From an uncultured Bacilli bacterium (GTDB lineage Bacteria > Bacillota_I > Bacilli_A > RF39 > UBA660): a DNA stretch of 64,000 nt. The notes under the pieces are model-generated. The model worked only from the letters and a program-made list of their open reading frames with translations, was not told the origin of the DNA and did not search any database. This document shows positions 35,597 to 43,791 of this stretch, in pieces (within the stretch, counting starts at the first letter, position 1; every line of letters starts with the position of its first letter). A program made the position numbers and the translations under genes. The DNA is taken from assembly GCA_910579455.1 (NCBI GenBank), contig CAJTUT010000005.1, positions 1-64,000 on the forward strand. Direction: 5' to 3'.

Positions 35597-36709
35597 TTAT
35601 TTCCTTCTTTCTATCTTTCCATTCTTTATTTCATATATATAAGCATCAATAAGATACTTCTTTCTAATATTTTTAATATCTGTTGTAGTTATAATACTTT
35701 GAATATCATGACTTACATATTCTAAAAGTTTATTCCGTTTACTAATATCTAATTCACTAAATATATCATCAAGTAGTAATACAGGACTTGTATTATTATA
35801 ATTTTTAAAAATCTCTATTTCAGCTAACTTAAAAGATAAAATAGCAATTTTCTGTTGCCCCTGAGAACCGAAATATTTCAAATCCTTATTGTTAAAGTAA
35901 AAAAGAAAATCATCACGATGGGGTCCAAATAAAGTCATACCATAATTTAATTCCTTTTTATAATTTTGCTTAAAAGTATACTTCATTTTTTTTCTAATAG
36001 TATCCTCTTTAAAGTCTGCTAATTCAATATTTGTTTCATATTTAATAATAACACCTGATTCGGATGTTATTTTAGAATAAATAGTATCAATATATTGATT
36101 AATAAAATCTATATACTTTTTTCTTTCTGAATAAATAGTAATTGATTTCTCAATTAATTTTTCAGTGATAACATCTAAATAAGAAGAATCAGCAATTGAT
36201 GAAGTAAGTAATAACTTTAAATATTCATTTCTCATCTTTAACAATTTATTATATTCATTGTATGTATTTAAATATTTAATAGATATCTGGCTTAACTCTA
36301 TATTAAGTAGATTTCTTCTAATACTGGGTGATCCTTTTATAATATTCAAATCTTCTGGAGTAAAAATAATTATATTCAAATTAGAAATATATTCTCCTAT
36401 TTTTTTTATTTTTGTCTTATTTATCTTTAAAACCTTATTATCTTTTTCTATAGACACTTCCAAATTTTTTAAAACTTTATCATGTTTCACCTTTGCTCTT
36501 AACCTACACTTTTCTTTTCCAAAAGATATTAAATTGGGTTCTATCCCATTTTTATAAGTTTTTGTTAGAGCTAAAATACAAACACTCTCTAATATATTAG
36601 TCTTTCCAGAAGCATTTTTCCCAATAATAATATTCATTTTAGAATTAAGATCTAAATTAAGATGAGAATAATTTCTAAAATTTAATAAATTCAAACTCTT
36701 AATAACCAT
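35597..36709 (-). CDS. recF: DNA replication and repair protein RecF
   Basis: An SMC-like ATPase that binds gap edges and, with RecR and RecO, loads RecA. The 370 residues have IIIGKNASGKTNILES (Walker A variant), the ABC-type signature YFGSQGQQKIAILSFKLAE, and Walker B VLLLDDIFSELD. The start codon has no good ribosome site; a tiny leader frame with one overlaps it, which suggests translational coupling. The S4-domain gene (yaaA/rlbA) normally upstream of recF is missing. Confidence 0.96.
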   Translation of the reverse strand: MVIKSLNLLNFRNYSHLNLDLNSKMNIIIGKNASGKTNILESVCILALTKTYKNGIEPNLISFGKEKCRLRAKVKHDKVLKNLEVSIEKDNKVLKINKTKIKKIGEYISNLNIIIFTPEDLNIIKGSPSIRRNLLNIELSQISIKYLNTYNEYNKLLKMRNEYLKLLLTSSIADSSYLDVITEKLIEKSITIYSERKKYIDFINQYIDTIYSKITSESGVIIKYETNIELADFKEDTIRKKMKYTFKQNYKKELNYGMTLFGPHRDDFLFYFNNKDLKYFGSQGQQKIAILSFKLAEIEIFKNYNNTSPVLLLDDIFSELDISKRNKLLEYVSHDIQSIITTTDIKNIRKKYLIDAYIYEIKNGKIERRK

Positions 36710-36731
36710 TTTTAATAATAAAAGACCTCAT
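36699..36731 (-). CDS. Possible leader peptide coupled to recF
   Basis: A ten-codon frame (MRSFIIKNGY) with a good GTAGGTGATTAT ribosome site. Its stop codon lies just past the recF ATG, in a different frame. recF itself lacks a ribosome site, so ribosomes finishing the leader could reinitiate on recF. It may be a vestige of the gene that usually precedes recF. Evidence is positional only. Confidence 0.35.
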   Translation of the reverse strand: MRSFIIKNGY

Positions 36732-36776
36732 ATAATCACCTACACCCTACTTTGGTATTCCTATACATACATACCC

Positions 36777-36782
36777 ATTATA
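36777..36782 (-). promoter_or_regulatory. Extended -10 promoter element upstream of recF
   Basis: On the minus strand TGTTATAAT is an extended -10 box, about 45 bases before the leader frame. No good -35 box is seen, as is common for extended -10 promoters. Confidence 0.45.
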
Positions 36783-36801
36783 ACATAATTTAGCGATTTA
36801 T

Positions 36802-36832
36802 ACACCAAAAAATAGCTATAACAGCTATTTTT
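36802..36832 (-). terminator. Terminator of the comK-like gene
   Basis: On the minus strand AAAATAGCT pairs with AGCTATTTT across a 5-base loop and continues in T residues. Confidence 0.75.
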
Positions 36833-37277
36833 CATTAACTTTTCTATTTCTCATAATTAAATCTAATCTAGAAGCTCTTAAGACTTGATTTTCTATAGTT
36901 CTTTTTGAAATCGGTACAATTAATTCTACTCCATTATTAAATTTTATTTTAGTACTATTAAATTCTTCTTCTGTAACACATTTAATATTTCTTAACGAGA
37001 TCCACATACAATCATCAGAAGTTGGTGAATTAGTAGGAAAAAATATTAAATTTCTACTATTTTCCACAATGATTGGAACTTTATAATTGATATTTAGAAT
37101 TGCTTTTGTTCCCTCTTTTCTCCCTTCATAAGAAGATCCAAAATATTTACAACTATAATCCAATATTTCAAAAGGTGTATTTTCTATGATGTATTCTCCT
37201 TGATCTTCTAATACTTTACTTTTATTCCTCTCAGTTGGTATAACTGCAAGAGTACCTTCATTAATTTCATATTTCAT
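36825..37277 (-). CDS. comK: ComK-like competence transcription factor
   Basis: A 150-residue protein closely patterned on B. subtilis ComK, the master activator of DNA-uptake genes. Shared stretches are EGTLAVIP, ILDYSCKYFGSSYEGRKEGT, VPIIVENSRNLIFFPT, CMWISL, the TKIKFNNGVELIVPIS segment and ENQVLRASRLDLIMRNR. The DNA-binding core is thus complete; the C-terminal extension of Bacillus ComK (about 40 residues, used for MecA/ClpC degradation) is absent. A GGGGGAAAT ribosome site precedes the start. Its location between dnaN and recF is unlike Bacillus, where comK is elsewhere. Confidence 0.85.
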   Translation of the reverse strand: MKYEINEGTLAVIPTERNKSKVLEDQGEYIIENTPFEILDYSCKYFGSSYEGRKEGTKAILNINYKVPIIVENSRNLIFFPTNSPTSDDCMWISLRNIKCVTEEEFNSTKIKFNNGVELIVPISKRTIENQVLRASRLDLIMRNRKVNEK

Positions 37278-37301
37278 GATATTTCCCCCTAATCTGAAAA
37301 C

Positions 37302-37350
37302 TTTGTCGCTTTCGGATTAGTACTATATCACACCAGTTTGTCGCATTTCG
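37302..37350. promoter_or_regulatory. Direct repeats in the comK-like promoter/leader
   Basis: TTTGTCGCTTTCG (37302-37314) and TTTGTCGCATTTCG (37337-37350) are near-identical direct repeats with starts 35 bases apart. They bracket a minus-strand TATAGT -10-like box. The downstream copy is inside a loose hairpin (AATCTGAAA with TTTCGGATT). They are candidate regulator-binding sites, for example for autoactivation; they are not the AAAA/TTTT boxes of Bacillus ComK. Confidence 0.4.
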
Positions 37351-37364
37351 TCGAAATTTAGGAA

Positions 37365-37405
37365 AATAAAAAATCATTGAAATTAATTAAAAAACAATGA
37401 TTTTT
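37365..37405 (-). terminator. Terminator of dnaN
   Basis: On the minus strand AAAAATCATTG pairs with CAATGATTTTT (11 bp) and is followed by a T-rich tract. It separates dnaA-dnaN from the comK-like gene. Confidence 0.85.
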
Positions 37406-37408
37406 ATT

Positions 37409-38539
37409 TTAATAGGTTCTTATTGGCAGAACTAATTGGGTTAATGTGTCGTCTTCACTTGATTTTACTAAAATAGGTTTTACTTCCCCTACAAATTGAA
37501 TTTCCACTGTTTTTGTGGAAAAAGATTTCAAAGCATCCATCATGTATTTAGCGCTAAAGGAAATCCTAATATTTTCTTGATTATTTTTCTTAATTAACAT
37601 CTTTTCCTCTACTCTTCCTATTTCTTGCGAAGAAGATCTTAATATTAATAAATCATCCTTTGTTTCCAGTGTTACAATATTTTTTTCTTTATCACTAGTT
37701 AAAATACTAGCCCTATCAATTACATTATATAAATCATTAATATTAGCCGAAATAGTTAAAAGCTCTTCTTTTGGAATTAAATTAGAGGTATTAGGATATG
37801 TACCATTAATTAACCTAGATTGAAATTTTAAATTTTTATAAATAAATAACACTTTATTATTAGAAATATGCAATTCTACATTACTATCCATATCATCATC
37901 TAAAATCCTTGAAAATTCAGTAATATTATGGCTAGGAATTACAATATTATAATTTTCTTCATTATTATGATCTAAATGAATTATTTTTCTAGCTAAACGA
38001 TAAGAATCAGTAGAATTACATTCCAATGTATCCCCTACTATATTAAAATTAAGACCTGTTAACACTGGTTTGGTTTCTTCATTAGAAGATGCAAATGCAG
38101 TTTGTAAAACAAGATCCTTAAAAATTTTATTATTAATAAGAACCTTCTTTTTACTCTCTTCTAAATTAATAGATGGGTATTCTTCTTCACTAATTCCATT
38201 TAAATGAAATTCACTATTTTCTGTATAAATTAATATTTTTAATTCATCAAAAACTTCTATATTAATATATTTATCAGGAAGTTTTTTTACAATATCCAAA
38301 ATATATTTTCCCTGAATTATAATATTCCCTTCTTTTTCTACTTTAAAATCCTCTTCATTTTCAGTTGTTATAAAGGTTTGAATAGTAATATCATTATCAC
38401 TTGCCGTTAATGTTAATTTATTCTTTTTTAAATTAAACTTAATTCCTGCTAAAACAGGGATTAAATTTTTTGTAGAAATTGCTTTTGATACTTTGTTTAA
38501 AGCGTTTTGTAAAATATCCTTCTTAATTGTTAATTTCAT
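37409..38539 (-). CDS. dnaN: DNA polymerase III beta sliding clamp
   Basis: The processivity ring of the replicase. The 376 residues form three clamp domains: LQNALNKVSKAISTKNLIPV with the family TxxxLxGI-type sequence, LTLTASDNDITIQTFI, then TDSYRLARKIIHLD in the second domain, and SFSAKYMMDALKSF plus the C-terminal ending TQLVLPIRTY. Directly downstream of dnaA as in nearly all Bacteria, with a GAAGGAAT ribosome site. Confidence 0.97.
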   Translation of the reverse strand: MKLTIKKDILQNALNKVSKAISTKNLIPVLAGIKFNLKKNKLTLTASDNDITIQTFITTENEEDFKVEKEGNIIIQGKYILDIVKKLPDKYINIEVFDELKILIYTENSEFHLNGISEEEYPSINLEESKKKVLINNKIFKDLVLQTAFASSNEETKPVLTGLNFNIVGDTLECNSTDSYRLARKIIHLDHNNEENYNIVIPSHNITEFSRILDDDMDSNVELHISNNKVLFIYKNLKFQSRLINGTYPNTSNLIPKEELLTISANINDLYNVIDRASILTSDKEKNIVTLETKDDLLILRSSSQEIGRVEEKMLIKKNNQENIRISFSAKYMMDALKSFSTKTVEIQFVGEVKPILVKSSEDDTLTQLVLPIRTY

Positions 38540-38579
38540 AATTATTCCTTCTTTCTTTTATAAATTTTTATATTATTAC

Positions 38580-38650
38580 TGTGGAAATTGTTTAAATCTA
38601 ATTATTATCCTTATTTTTTATGAAAATCCATCATTATTTATTGTGGAAAA
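38580..38650. other. DnaA-box-like sites between dnaA and dnaN
   Basis: Two TGTGGAAA motifs (TGTGGAAAT at 38580-38588, TGTGGAAAA at 38642-38650), the reverse complement of TTTTCCACA, differ by one base from the DnaA-box core TTATCCACA. They lie in a 128-base AT-rich spacer and probably form the second half of a bipartite origin. Confidence 0.6.
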
Positions 38651-38668
38651 AAGACAAATATTTAATAA

Positions 38669-40060
38669 TTAATTCACAACAGCATCACCAATATCTTTTT
38701 TTAATTTATCAATAATTTTTGCTAAATCTGGATTGATTTTGATCTCTTGGGCAATTTTTTCAACAGAGTGCATCACTGTAGAATGATCCTTACCTCCAAA
38801 CTCAGTACCTATTTTTGGAAAAGATTCACTAGTCATATTTCTACATAAGTACATAGCAATTTGTCTAGGAAAAGAGATATTAGAGCTCCTTTTTTTGCTC
38901 CGAATATCTTCTACTGTAATTTGAAAATATTCAGAAACAATTTTTTGAATTCTGTGAACCTCATTTTTTTCAGATATACCTTTACTTATAAAATCTTTTA
39001 AGGCTTCTATAGCAAGATCTAGAGTAATTTCTACTCCTCCCATAATAGTGGAATATGCAATAAGTCTTGTAATAGATCCTTCTAGTTGTCTTACATCAGT
39101 TCCTATATTAGAAGCAATATATTCTATGACGTCCTCAGGAATTTCTTTTTCAAAATTTCCTGAGGATATTTTCTTTTTAATGATTTCAGTTCGTAAAGAA
39201 AATTCTGGAGGAAATATATTGACGGTTAAACCCCAACAAAATCTAGTTCTTAGACGATCCTCTAATAATTTTAAATCATCAGGAGAACGATCTGAGGAAA
39301 TAATAATTTGTTTACTATCATTATATAATGTATTAAAGGTGTGAAAAAATTCTTGTTGTGTTTGAGTAGCACCCCCTAAGAATTGGATATCATCAATAAT
39401 TAGTACATCAACATTTCTATACTTATTTTTAAAAAAGTCTACATAATTGAAATTAGTTCCTTTTTCATCTCTTTTATTAATTCCAACAAAATCTTGTATG
39501 AATTGATCACTAGTAACATAAAGAACTTTTCTATTACTATTTTTGATAATATAATTACCAATTGCGTGCATTAAATGGGTTTTTCCTAATCCACTATTAC
39601 CATATATAAATAAAGGATTATACATATTACCAGGGTTTTCAGCAACAGATAAAGCAGCTGCATGAGCAAACTTATTACTATTTCCAACAATAAATGTTTC
39701 AAAAGAATACTTGCTTTTTAAATTAGATTGAAAAGGATTTGGAGGAACACCCTTATTTATAATAGGTTGTTCTGTAGATATATTTTGATCTTGGGTTTCC
39801 CTTGCTAGTTCTAATTCTGACTCTAAAATAAAATCTAATTCAAAATTAGTTCCTGTAATATCATTTAAGTTTTCAATAATTAAGTTAGAATATTTGTCTG
39901 CTAAGTGTTTTTTGTGAATTTGCATGGGAACGATAATAAAAGCTTTACCATCTTCTAGTTTGTGGAGTCTGGTATCATGAAACCAAGTATCGAAAGCTAG
40001 ACTAGTCAGATCCTCCTTGATTTGTGATAAAAACTTTTGCCACAAAATATCCACATTCAT
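38669..40060 (-). CDS. dnaA: Chromosomal replication initiator DnaA
   Basis: Binds DnaA boxes and melts the origin. The 463 residues comprise N-terminal domain I (MNVDILWQKFLSQIKEDLT), a short variable linker, the AAA domain with Walker A FIYGNSGLGKTHLMHA and Walker B VLIIDDIQFLGGATQTQQEF, and the C-terminal domain IV with the DnaA signature FGGKDHSTVMHSVEKI. The start at 40060 is used; an in-frame TTG at 40078 overlaps the ribosome-site region (GGGGAGATGG). It reads leftward while rpmH reads rightward, marking the origin between them. Confidence 0.98.
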   Translation of the reverse strand: MNVDILWQKFLSQIKEDLTSLAFDTWFHDTRLHKLEDGKAFIIVPMQIHKKHLADKYSNLIIENLNDITGTNFELDFILESELELARETQDQNISTEQPIINKGVPPNPFQSNLKSKYSFETFIVGNSNKFAHAAALSVAENPGNMYNPLFIYGNSGLGKTHLMHAIGNYIIKNSNRKVLYVTSDQFIQDFVGINKRDEKGTNFNYVDFFKNKYRNVDVLIIDDIQFLGGATQTQQEFFHTFNTLYNDSKQIIISSDRSPDDLKLLEDRLRTRFCWGLTVNIFPPEFSLRTEIIKKKISSGNFEKEIPEDVIEYIASNIGTDVRQLEGSITRLIAYSTIMGGVEITLDLAIEALKDFISKGISEKNEVHRIQKIVSEYFQITVEDIRSKKRSSNISFPRQIAMYLCRNMTSESFPKIGTEFGGKDHSTVMHSVEKIAQEIKINPDLAKIIDKLKKDIGDAVVN

Positions 40061-40145
40061 ACAACCATCTCCCCACAAGATTCATCAATCACCATTAGTG
40101 TACATGAAATTGTTGAAAAAATAAATAGGAAAGCAATATTTTTTT

Positions 40146-40287
40146 TTATTCACAATATATTAACATATTTATTCACAACCTAAATATATTAATATATATA
40201 GAAAAAATAAATTTTCCACATTTTCCACAAATTTTAATAAACAACTGTTAGTTATCTTTTCCACAAGATTGTGGAAAATGTGGAAGA
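40146..40287. other. Origin of replication core (oriC), DnaA-box cluster
   Basis: The 318-base gap between dnaA and rpmH holds DnaA-type boxes TTATTCACA at 40146-40154 and 40169-40177, and TTTTCCACA at 40212-40220, 40221-40229 and 40257-40265. In opposite orientation lie TGTGGAAAA at 40270-40278 and TGTGGAAGA at 40279-40287. Between the first two groups is a pure A/T tract (40182-40210) that is a good unwinding element. Strand switching of all genes at this point supports the assignment. Confidence 0.88.
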
Positions 40288-40317
40288 ATGATTTTATAGA
40301 AAAATATCTACTTTTCA

Positions 40318-40347
40318 TTGACAAAATAAGGAATTTATTATTATAAT
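40318..40347 (+). promoter_or_regulatory. SigA promoter of rpmH
   Basis: TTGACA (40318-40323) and TATAAT (40342-40347) are both perfect consensus boxes with an 18-base spacer. Confidence 0.85.
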
Positions 40348-40378
40348 AATGTAGATTTATGTCTGGAGGTGGAAAAAT

Positions 40379-40501
40379 ATGAAAAGAACATATCAACCAA
40401 ACAATCGTAAGAAATCAAAAAAACATGGTTTTTTTGCACGTAAATTAACAAATATATTAAAATCTCGTCGTAAAAAGGGACGTAAAAGACTTTGTAAATA
40501 A
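40379..40501 (+). CDS. rpmH: 50S ribosomal protein L34
   Basis: A 40-residue, highly basic ribosomal protein starting MKRTYQPNNRKKSKKHGFF, as in all L34, and ending GRKRLCK. It is four residues shorter than B. subtilis L34, with the middle segment reduced. GGAGGTGG lies eight bases upstream of the ATG. First gene of the rightward arm and the classical neighbour of rnpA. Confidence 0.97.
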   Translation: MKRTYQPNNRKKSKKHGFFARKLTNILKSRRKKGRKRLCK

Positions 40502-40528
40502 TCCACAAGGTGAAACTAGTGGGTTTTT
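40500..40528 (+). terminator. Hairpin/attenuator between rpmH and rnpA
   Basis: AATCCAC pairs with GTGGGTT (one G-T pair) around a 12-base loop and is followed by five T residues. It probably lowers rnpA relative to rpmH expression by partial termination. Confidence 0.5.
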
Positions 40529-40553
40529 CTGTCTATAGATTGGGGCTATTTTC

Positions 40554-40886
40554 ATGAAAAAAAGAGATATTGTAAAAGATAAAAAAGATTTTACAAACAT
40601 TATAAAAACAGGAAAAAAAATTAGCAATCGTAGTTTTGTAATCTACTATAAAAAAAATATGAAAGATCATAGTCGATATGGAATATCTGTAGGAACTAAG
40701 TTAGGAAATGCTGTATTTAGAAATAAATATAAAAGAAGAATTAGGATGTTAATAACAGAAAATCAAAGTCTATCTAATAAGAAAAAAGATTATATTATCT
40801 TATTAAGAAAAAATGCTAAAGATTTAGAATTTCAAGAATTAAAAAAAGATTTGAATCAATTATTTAGTAAGTTAAAGGAGTTATAA
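40554..40886 (+). CDS. rnpA: Ribonuclease P protein component
   Basis: The protein cofactor of RNase P for tRNA 5'-end maturation. The 110 residues show the family plan: RYGISVGTKLGNAVFRNKYK then RRIR, which contains the RNxxKR basic helix. There is little ribosome site before the ATG (GGGGCTATTTTC), which may mean low translation. The stop is directly followed by the yidC start. Confidence 0.95.
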   Translation: MKKRDIVKDKKDFTNIIKTGKKISNRSFVIYYKKNMKDHSRYGISVGTKLGNAVFRNKYKRRIRMLITENQSLSNKKKDYIILLRKNAKDLEFQELKKDLNQLFSKLKEL

Positions 40887-41825
40887 ATGAAAAATAAAAA
40901 AACAAAAATTACTTTAGTCATATTATTTTCGTTAATTCTATTAACAACAGGTTGTACAAAGACTTTAACTGATAAAAAAAATAAACCAGTAAAAAATGAA
41001 GTTACTGGTCAAAATTTAACAGAAAATATATTATGTAAACCTACCTCTAAAAAGGTTCAAAAGATTTATATAAAAAATGGAGTTAAAATTAATCAGTTAC
41101 CCACTTGTGAAAAATTTAAAGTTACAAGTGGTAAATATGAGGGTTTATGGACATCAATATTCGTAAAACCATTATCCTTTATTCTGTTAAGACTAGGAAT
41201 ACTTCTAAAGAATAATTTTGCTTTATCTTTAATTATTATTAGTTTGATTATTAGACTTATAGCCTATCCATTTACGAAAAAAACAGCAATGCAATCAGAA
41301 TTAATGAAAAAAGCTCAACCAGAACTTGCCAAAATTCAAAATAAATATAAAGATAAGCAAGATCAAGATTCAATGATGAGACAAAGCCAAGAGATGATGG
41401 CTGTTTATAAAAAGTATAGTATTAGTCCGATGTCTGGTTGTCTATTTTCTATGATTCAACTTCCTTTATTCATAGCCTTTTTTGAAGCGGTACAAAGAAC
41501 TCCCGCAATTTTTGAGGGAAAATTTTTAGGACTTCAATTAGGAACTACACCAGCAGTTGGTTTTGGAACAAGTGGAATTATTGCTTATGTTATATTAATG
41601 ATTTTAATAGCGGCAACAACTTTTTACTCTTTTAAATTGAATATGACAGGAAATTCCTTGGATGATAATATGAAAATGATGCCATTAATGATGAGTGGAA
41701 TGATTATTGTAATGGCTCTATTTATGCCATCAGCATTAGGAATTTATTGGGTAACTACAAATTTATTTACAGTATTTCAAAACTTATTAGTAAAAAGGAG
41801 TAAAGGAAAAAATGGAAAAGCATAG
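40887..41825 (+). CDS. yidC: Membrane protein insertase YidC (lipoprotein type)
   Basis: Inserts membrane proteins with or without the Sec translocon. The 312 residues start with a lipoprotein signal (LILLTTGC, lipobox Cys), a short extracellular region, and then the Oxa1/YidC core: the arginine in SLIIRLIAYPFTKKTAM, the coiled hairpin MKKAQPELAKIQNKYKDKQD, MSGCLFSMIQLPLFIAFF, and LGIYWVTTNLFTVFQNLLVK. The start follows the rnpA stop without a gap. Confidence 0.96.
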   Translation: MKNKKTKITLVILFSLILLTTGCTKTLTDKKNKPVKNEVTGQNLTENILCKPTSKKVQKIYIKNGVKINQLPTCEKFKVTSGKYEGLWTSIFVKPLSFILLRLGILLKNNFALSLIIISLIIRLIAYPFTKKTAMQSELMKKAQPELAKIQNKYKDKQDQDSMMRQSQEMMAVYKKYSISPMSGCLFSMIQLPLFIAFFEAVQRTPAIFEGKFLGLQLGTTPAVGFGTSGIIAYVILMILIAATTFYSFKLNMTGNSLDDNMKMMPLMMSGMIIVMALFMPSALGIYWVTTNLFTVFQNLLVKRSKGKNGKA

Positions 41826-42423
41826 CTATATTGGAAAAACGAAAGAAGAAGCAACTAAGGAAGCAGAAATATCATTACAAGAAACTCGAGATCATTTAAT
41901 TATTCATGAAAGAGAGATTAAACAGGGAGGATTTTTCAAATCTAAAAAAATAGCAATTGAGGTAATTGAAAAAAGAGAAGTTGTGAAGTTTATCAAATCC
42001 TATCTTTCAATATTAGTAAAAGATTTAGGATTTAATGCTAATATTGAAGTAAAAACAAAAGAAATTCCAACATATATTATTTACTCTGATCATGATTCTT
42101 TATTAATTGGAAAGAATGGAAAGAATCTGCAAGCTTTATCTAGGATTGTGGCACAAGCTGTATTAAAAGAAGTAGGGGATTCTTTCAAATTCTTAATTGA
42201 TGTTAATGAATATAAACAAAAACATGAAAAATCTTTAGAGTATTTGGCAAAAAAGGTAGCTAGAGAAGTGAAAAATTCAAAAGTAGCAGCAAAATTAGAT
42301 TCTTTAAATGCTTATGAAAGAAGAATTGTTCATAACATTTTATCGAATAATAAATATGTTTATACAGAAAGTGTAGGCGAAGAACCAAATAGATGCTTAT
42401 TAATAAAACCTAAAGAAGATTAA
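41812..42423 (+). CDS. khpB: RNA-binding protein Jag/KhpB
   Basis: An RNA-binding regulator linked to cell elongation and division in Gram-positives. The 203 residues contain a Jag-N domain (IGKTKEEATKEAEISL), a KH domain with LLIGKNGKNLQAL (GxxG loop IGKNGK), and an R3H domain with NAYERRIVHNIL. It overlaps the end of yidC by 14 bases, the usual yidC-jag coupling, and ends the core operon at an intrinsic terminator. Confidence 0.95.
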   Translation: MEKHSYIGKTKEEATKEAEISLQETRDHLIIHEREIKQGGFFKSKKIAIEVIEKREVVKFIKSYLSILVKDLGFNANIEVKTKEIPTYIIYSDHDSLLIGKNGKNLQALSRIVAQAVLKEVGDSFKFLIDVNEYKQKHEKSLEYLAKKVAREVKNSKVAAKLDSLNAYERRIVHNILSNNKYVYTESVGEEPNRCLLIKPKED

Positions 42424-42435
42424 TTCTTCTTTTTT
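42412..42435 (+). terminator. Terminator of rpmH-rnpA-yidC-jag
   Basis: AAAGAAGA pairs with TCTTCTTT around a 5-base loop, then T residues. It overlaps the last jag codons. Confidence 0.75.
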
Positions 42436-42453
42436 AGTAAGAGGGATGTAAAA

Positions 42454-43251
42454 ATGAATATATATCAAATATTAAATGAAATAACTGAGTATATTGATAA
42501 TCATTTAGACGAAAAAATAGAATATTTAAAGCTTTCCAAAATGATGGGAGTAAATGAATATACTATGAGAAGAATTTTTTCCTTATTAACGAATCAATCT
42601 TTATCTGAATATATTAGAAAAAGAAGACTTACTACCGCTGGATATGATTTATATCAAAATCGAAACAAAATAATTGATATTGCCATGAAATATCAATATG
42701 ATAATGCTACATCATTTTCCAGGGCCTTTTTTAAATTTCATGGAATAAAACCAAGTGAAGTAAATAAAAATGCTCAATTAAAAAATTTTCCACGTATTAT
42801 TTTTAACGAAGATATAAAACTACCAGAAGGTATAGAATATAAAATAAAAACTTTAGATGAAATGATTTTTTATGGAATAGGAGTAAAAGTAAATAATCAA
42901 AATATAGGAAAAATTGCCCCTAAATTTTTTCAAGACTCAAGAAAAAAATATGAATCTACTTATGGAAATATTGAATATGCAATGATTACATATCAACAGC
43001 AAGATAGAGAACAGTGTAATGGTTATTATATTTTATATCAAAAAAAAATAAAGGGATTTCAAAAATTTATCATTCCTAAAGGAAAATGGCTTTTTTTTAG
43101 AATATCTTCATATGATGATAAGGAAATCCAAAAAGTATCACAACAATTTTATTGTGAATTTCTACCAAGTAGTAAATATAATTTGAGATTATCGCAAGAA
43201 CTTGAATATTACCATGATGGTGTAACTGATTTTATCGTACCAATATATTGA
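42454..43251 (+). CDS. AraC-family regulator with a GyrI-like effector domain
   Basis: A 265-residue transcription regulator. The N-terminal AraC double helix-turn-helix covers about residues 5-105, with IEYLKLSKMMGVNEYTMRRI and IIDIAMKYQYDNATSFSRAF then FKFHGIKPSEV. The C-terminal half (about 120-265) is a GyrI/SOUL-type small-molecule-binding domain (YKIKTLDEMIFYGIGV, KGKWLFFRI). Such proteins sense xenobiotics or other ligands. It is the first gene of an accessory segment inserted between jag and mnmE. The target is unknown; the adjacent decayed gene and the transglutaminase gene are candidates. Confidence 0.85.
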   Translation: MNIYQILNEITEYIDNHLDEKIEYLKLSKMMGVNEYTMRRIFSLLTNQSLSEYIRKRRLTTAGYDLYQNRNKIIDIAMKYQYDNATSFSRAFFKFHGIKPSEVNKNAQLKNFPRIIFNEDIKLPEGIEYKIKTLDEMIFYGIGVKVNNQNIGKIAPKFFQDSRKKYESTYGNIEYAMITYQQQDREQCNGYYILYQKKIKGFQKFIIPKGKWLFFRISSYDDKEIQKVSQQFYCEFLPSSKYNLRLSQELEYYHDGVTDFIVPIY

Positions 43252-43271
43252 AGATTTAAGAAAATTAAGAT

Positions 43272-43672
43272 ATAAAGAAAGGATTAGTATCATCTTCACA
43301 GTATGATCAAATGATAACCCTTGAGAATATAGATTTTATTGTTCGAGATAGTTTAAAAAAATGTGTTTTAGAGAACAATTTTTACATCCTATTTCAAATA
43401 ACTATTTGGATAGTAAACAGAAATATTCTATAAGATTATTAGACGGGAAACATTAAATGAATGATAAGAAGAAATAACTATCTCTAACGAGAATCACAGA
43501 TTGGAAAATTTTTTATGGATTCTTTTTTTATGCTTCTTATAGAAACCGTATTAAAGGAAAATTTCCTTAGGTATTTGAAAGAGTGAAAAAATTAAAATCT
43601 ACTATTGAAAAATATATTTTTAGAAATGCTACAGATATAGACAAAATAATGGATTGTATACATACTATATAA
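43272..43672 (+). pseudogene. Decayed gene remnant between the AraC gene and the transglutaminase gene
   Basis: The 540-base gap has no intact gene but two coding-like pieces in different frames. The first (43272-43433) reads SSSQYDQMITLENIDFIVRD, the second (43478-43672) reads WKIFYGFFFYASYRNRIKGK and then FERVKKLKSTIEKYIF after one in-frame TAG at 43568. Neither has a start. The composition looks like protein rather than spacer, so I read it as one gene broken by a frameshift and stop codons. I do not recognise the family. Confidence 0.4.
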
Positions 43673-43721
43673 TCATTCTAATGAAAAACAAAGGTAAATC
43701 TTAAAAAATAAGATAAATGAT

Positions 43722-43751
43722 AAAACTGATTCCTAAAAAGTCAGTTTTTTT
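43722..43751 (+). terminator. Terminator upstream of the transglutaminase-like gene
   Basis: AAAACTGA pairs with TCAGTTTT around an 11-base loop and is followed by T residues. It may be the old terminator of the decayed gene or of the AraC gene. Confidence 0.65.
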
Positions 43752-43791
43752 CTTTCTTTATATGATATCTTAACAATTGAGGAGAAAAAAG

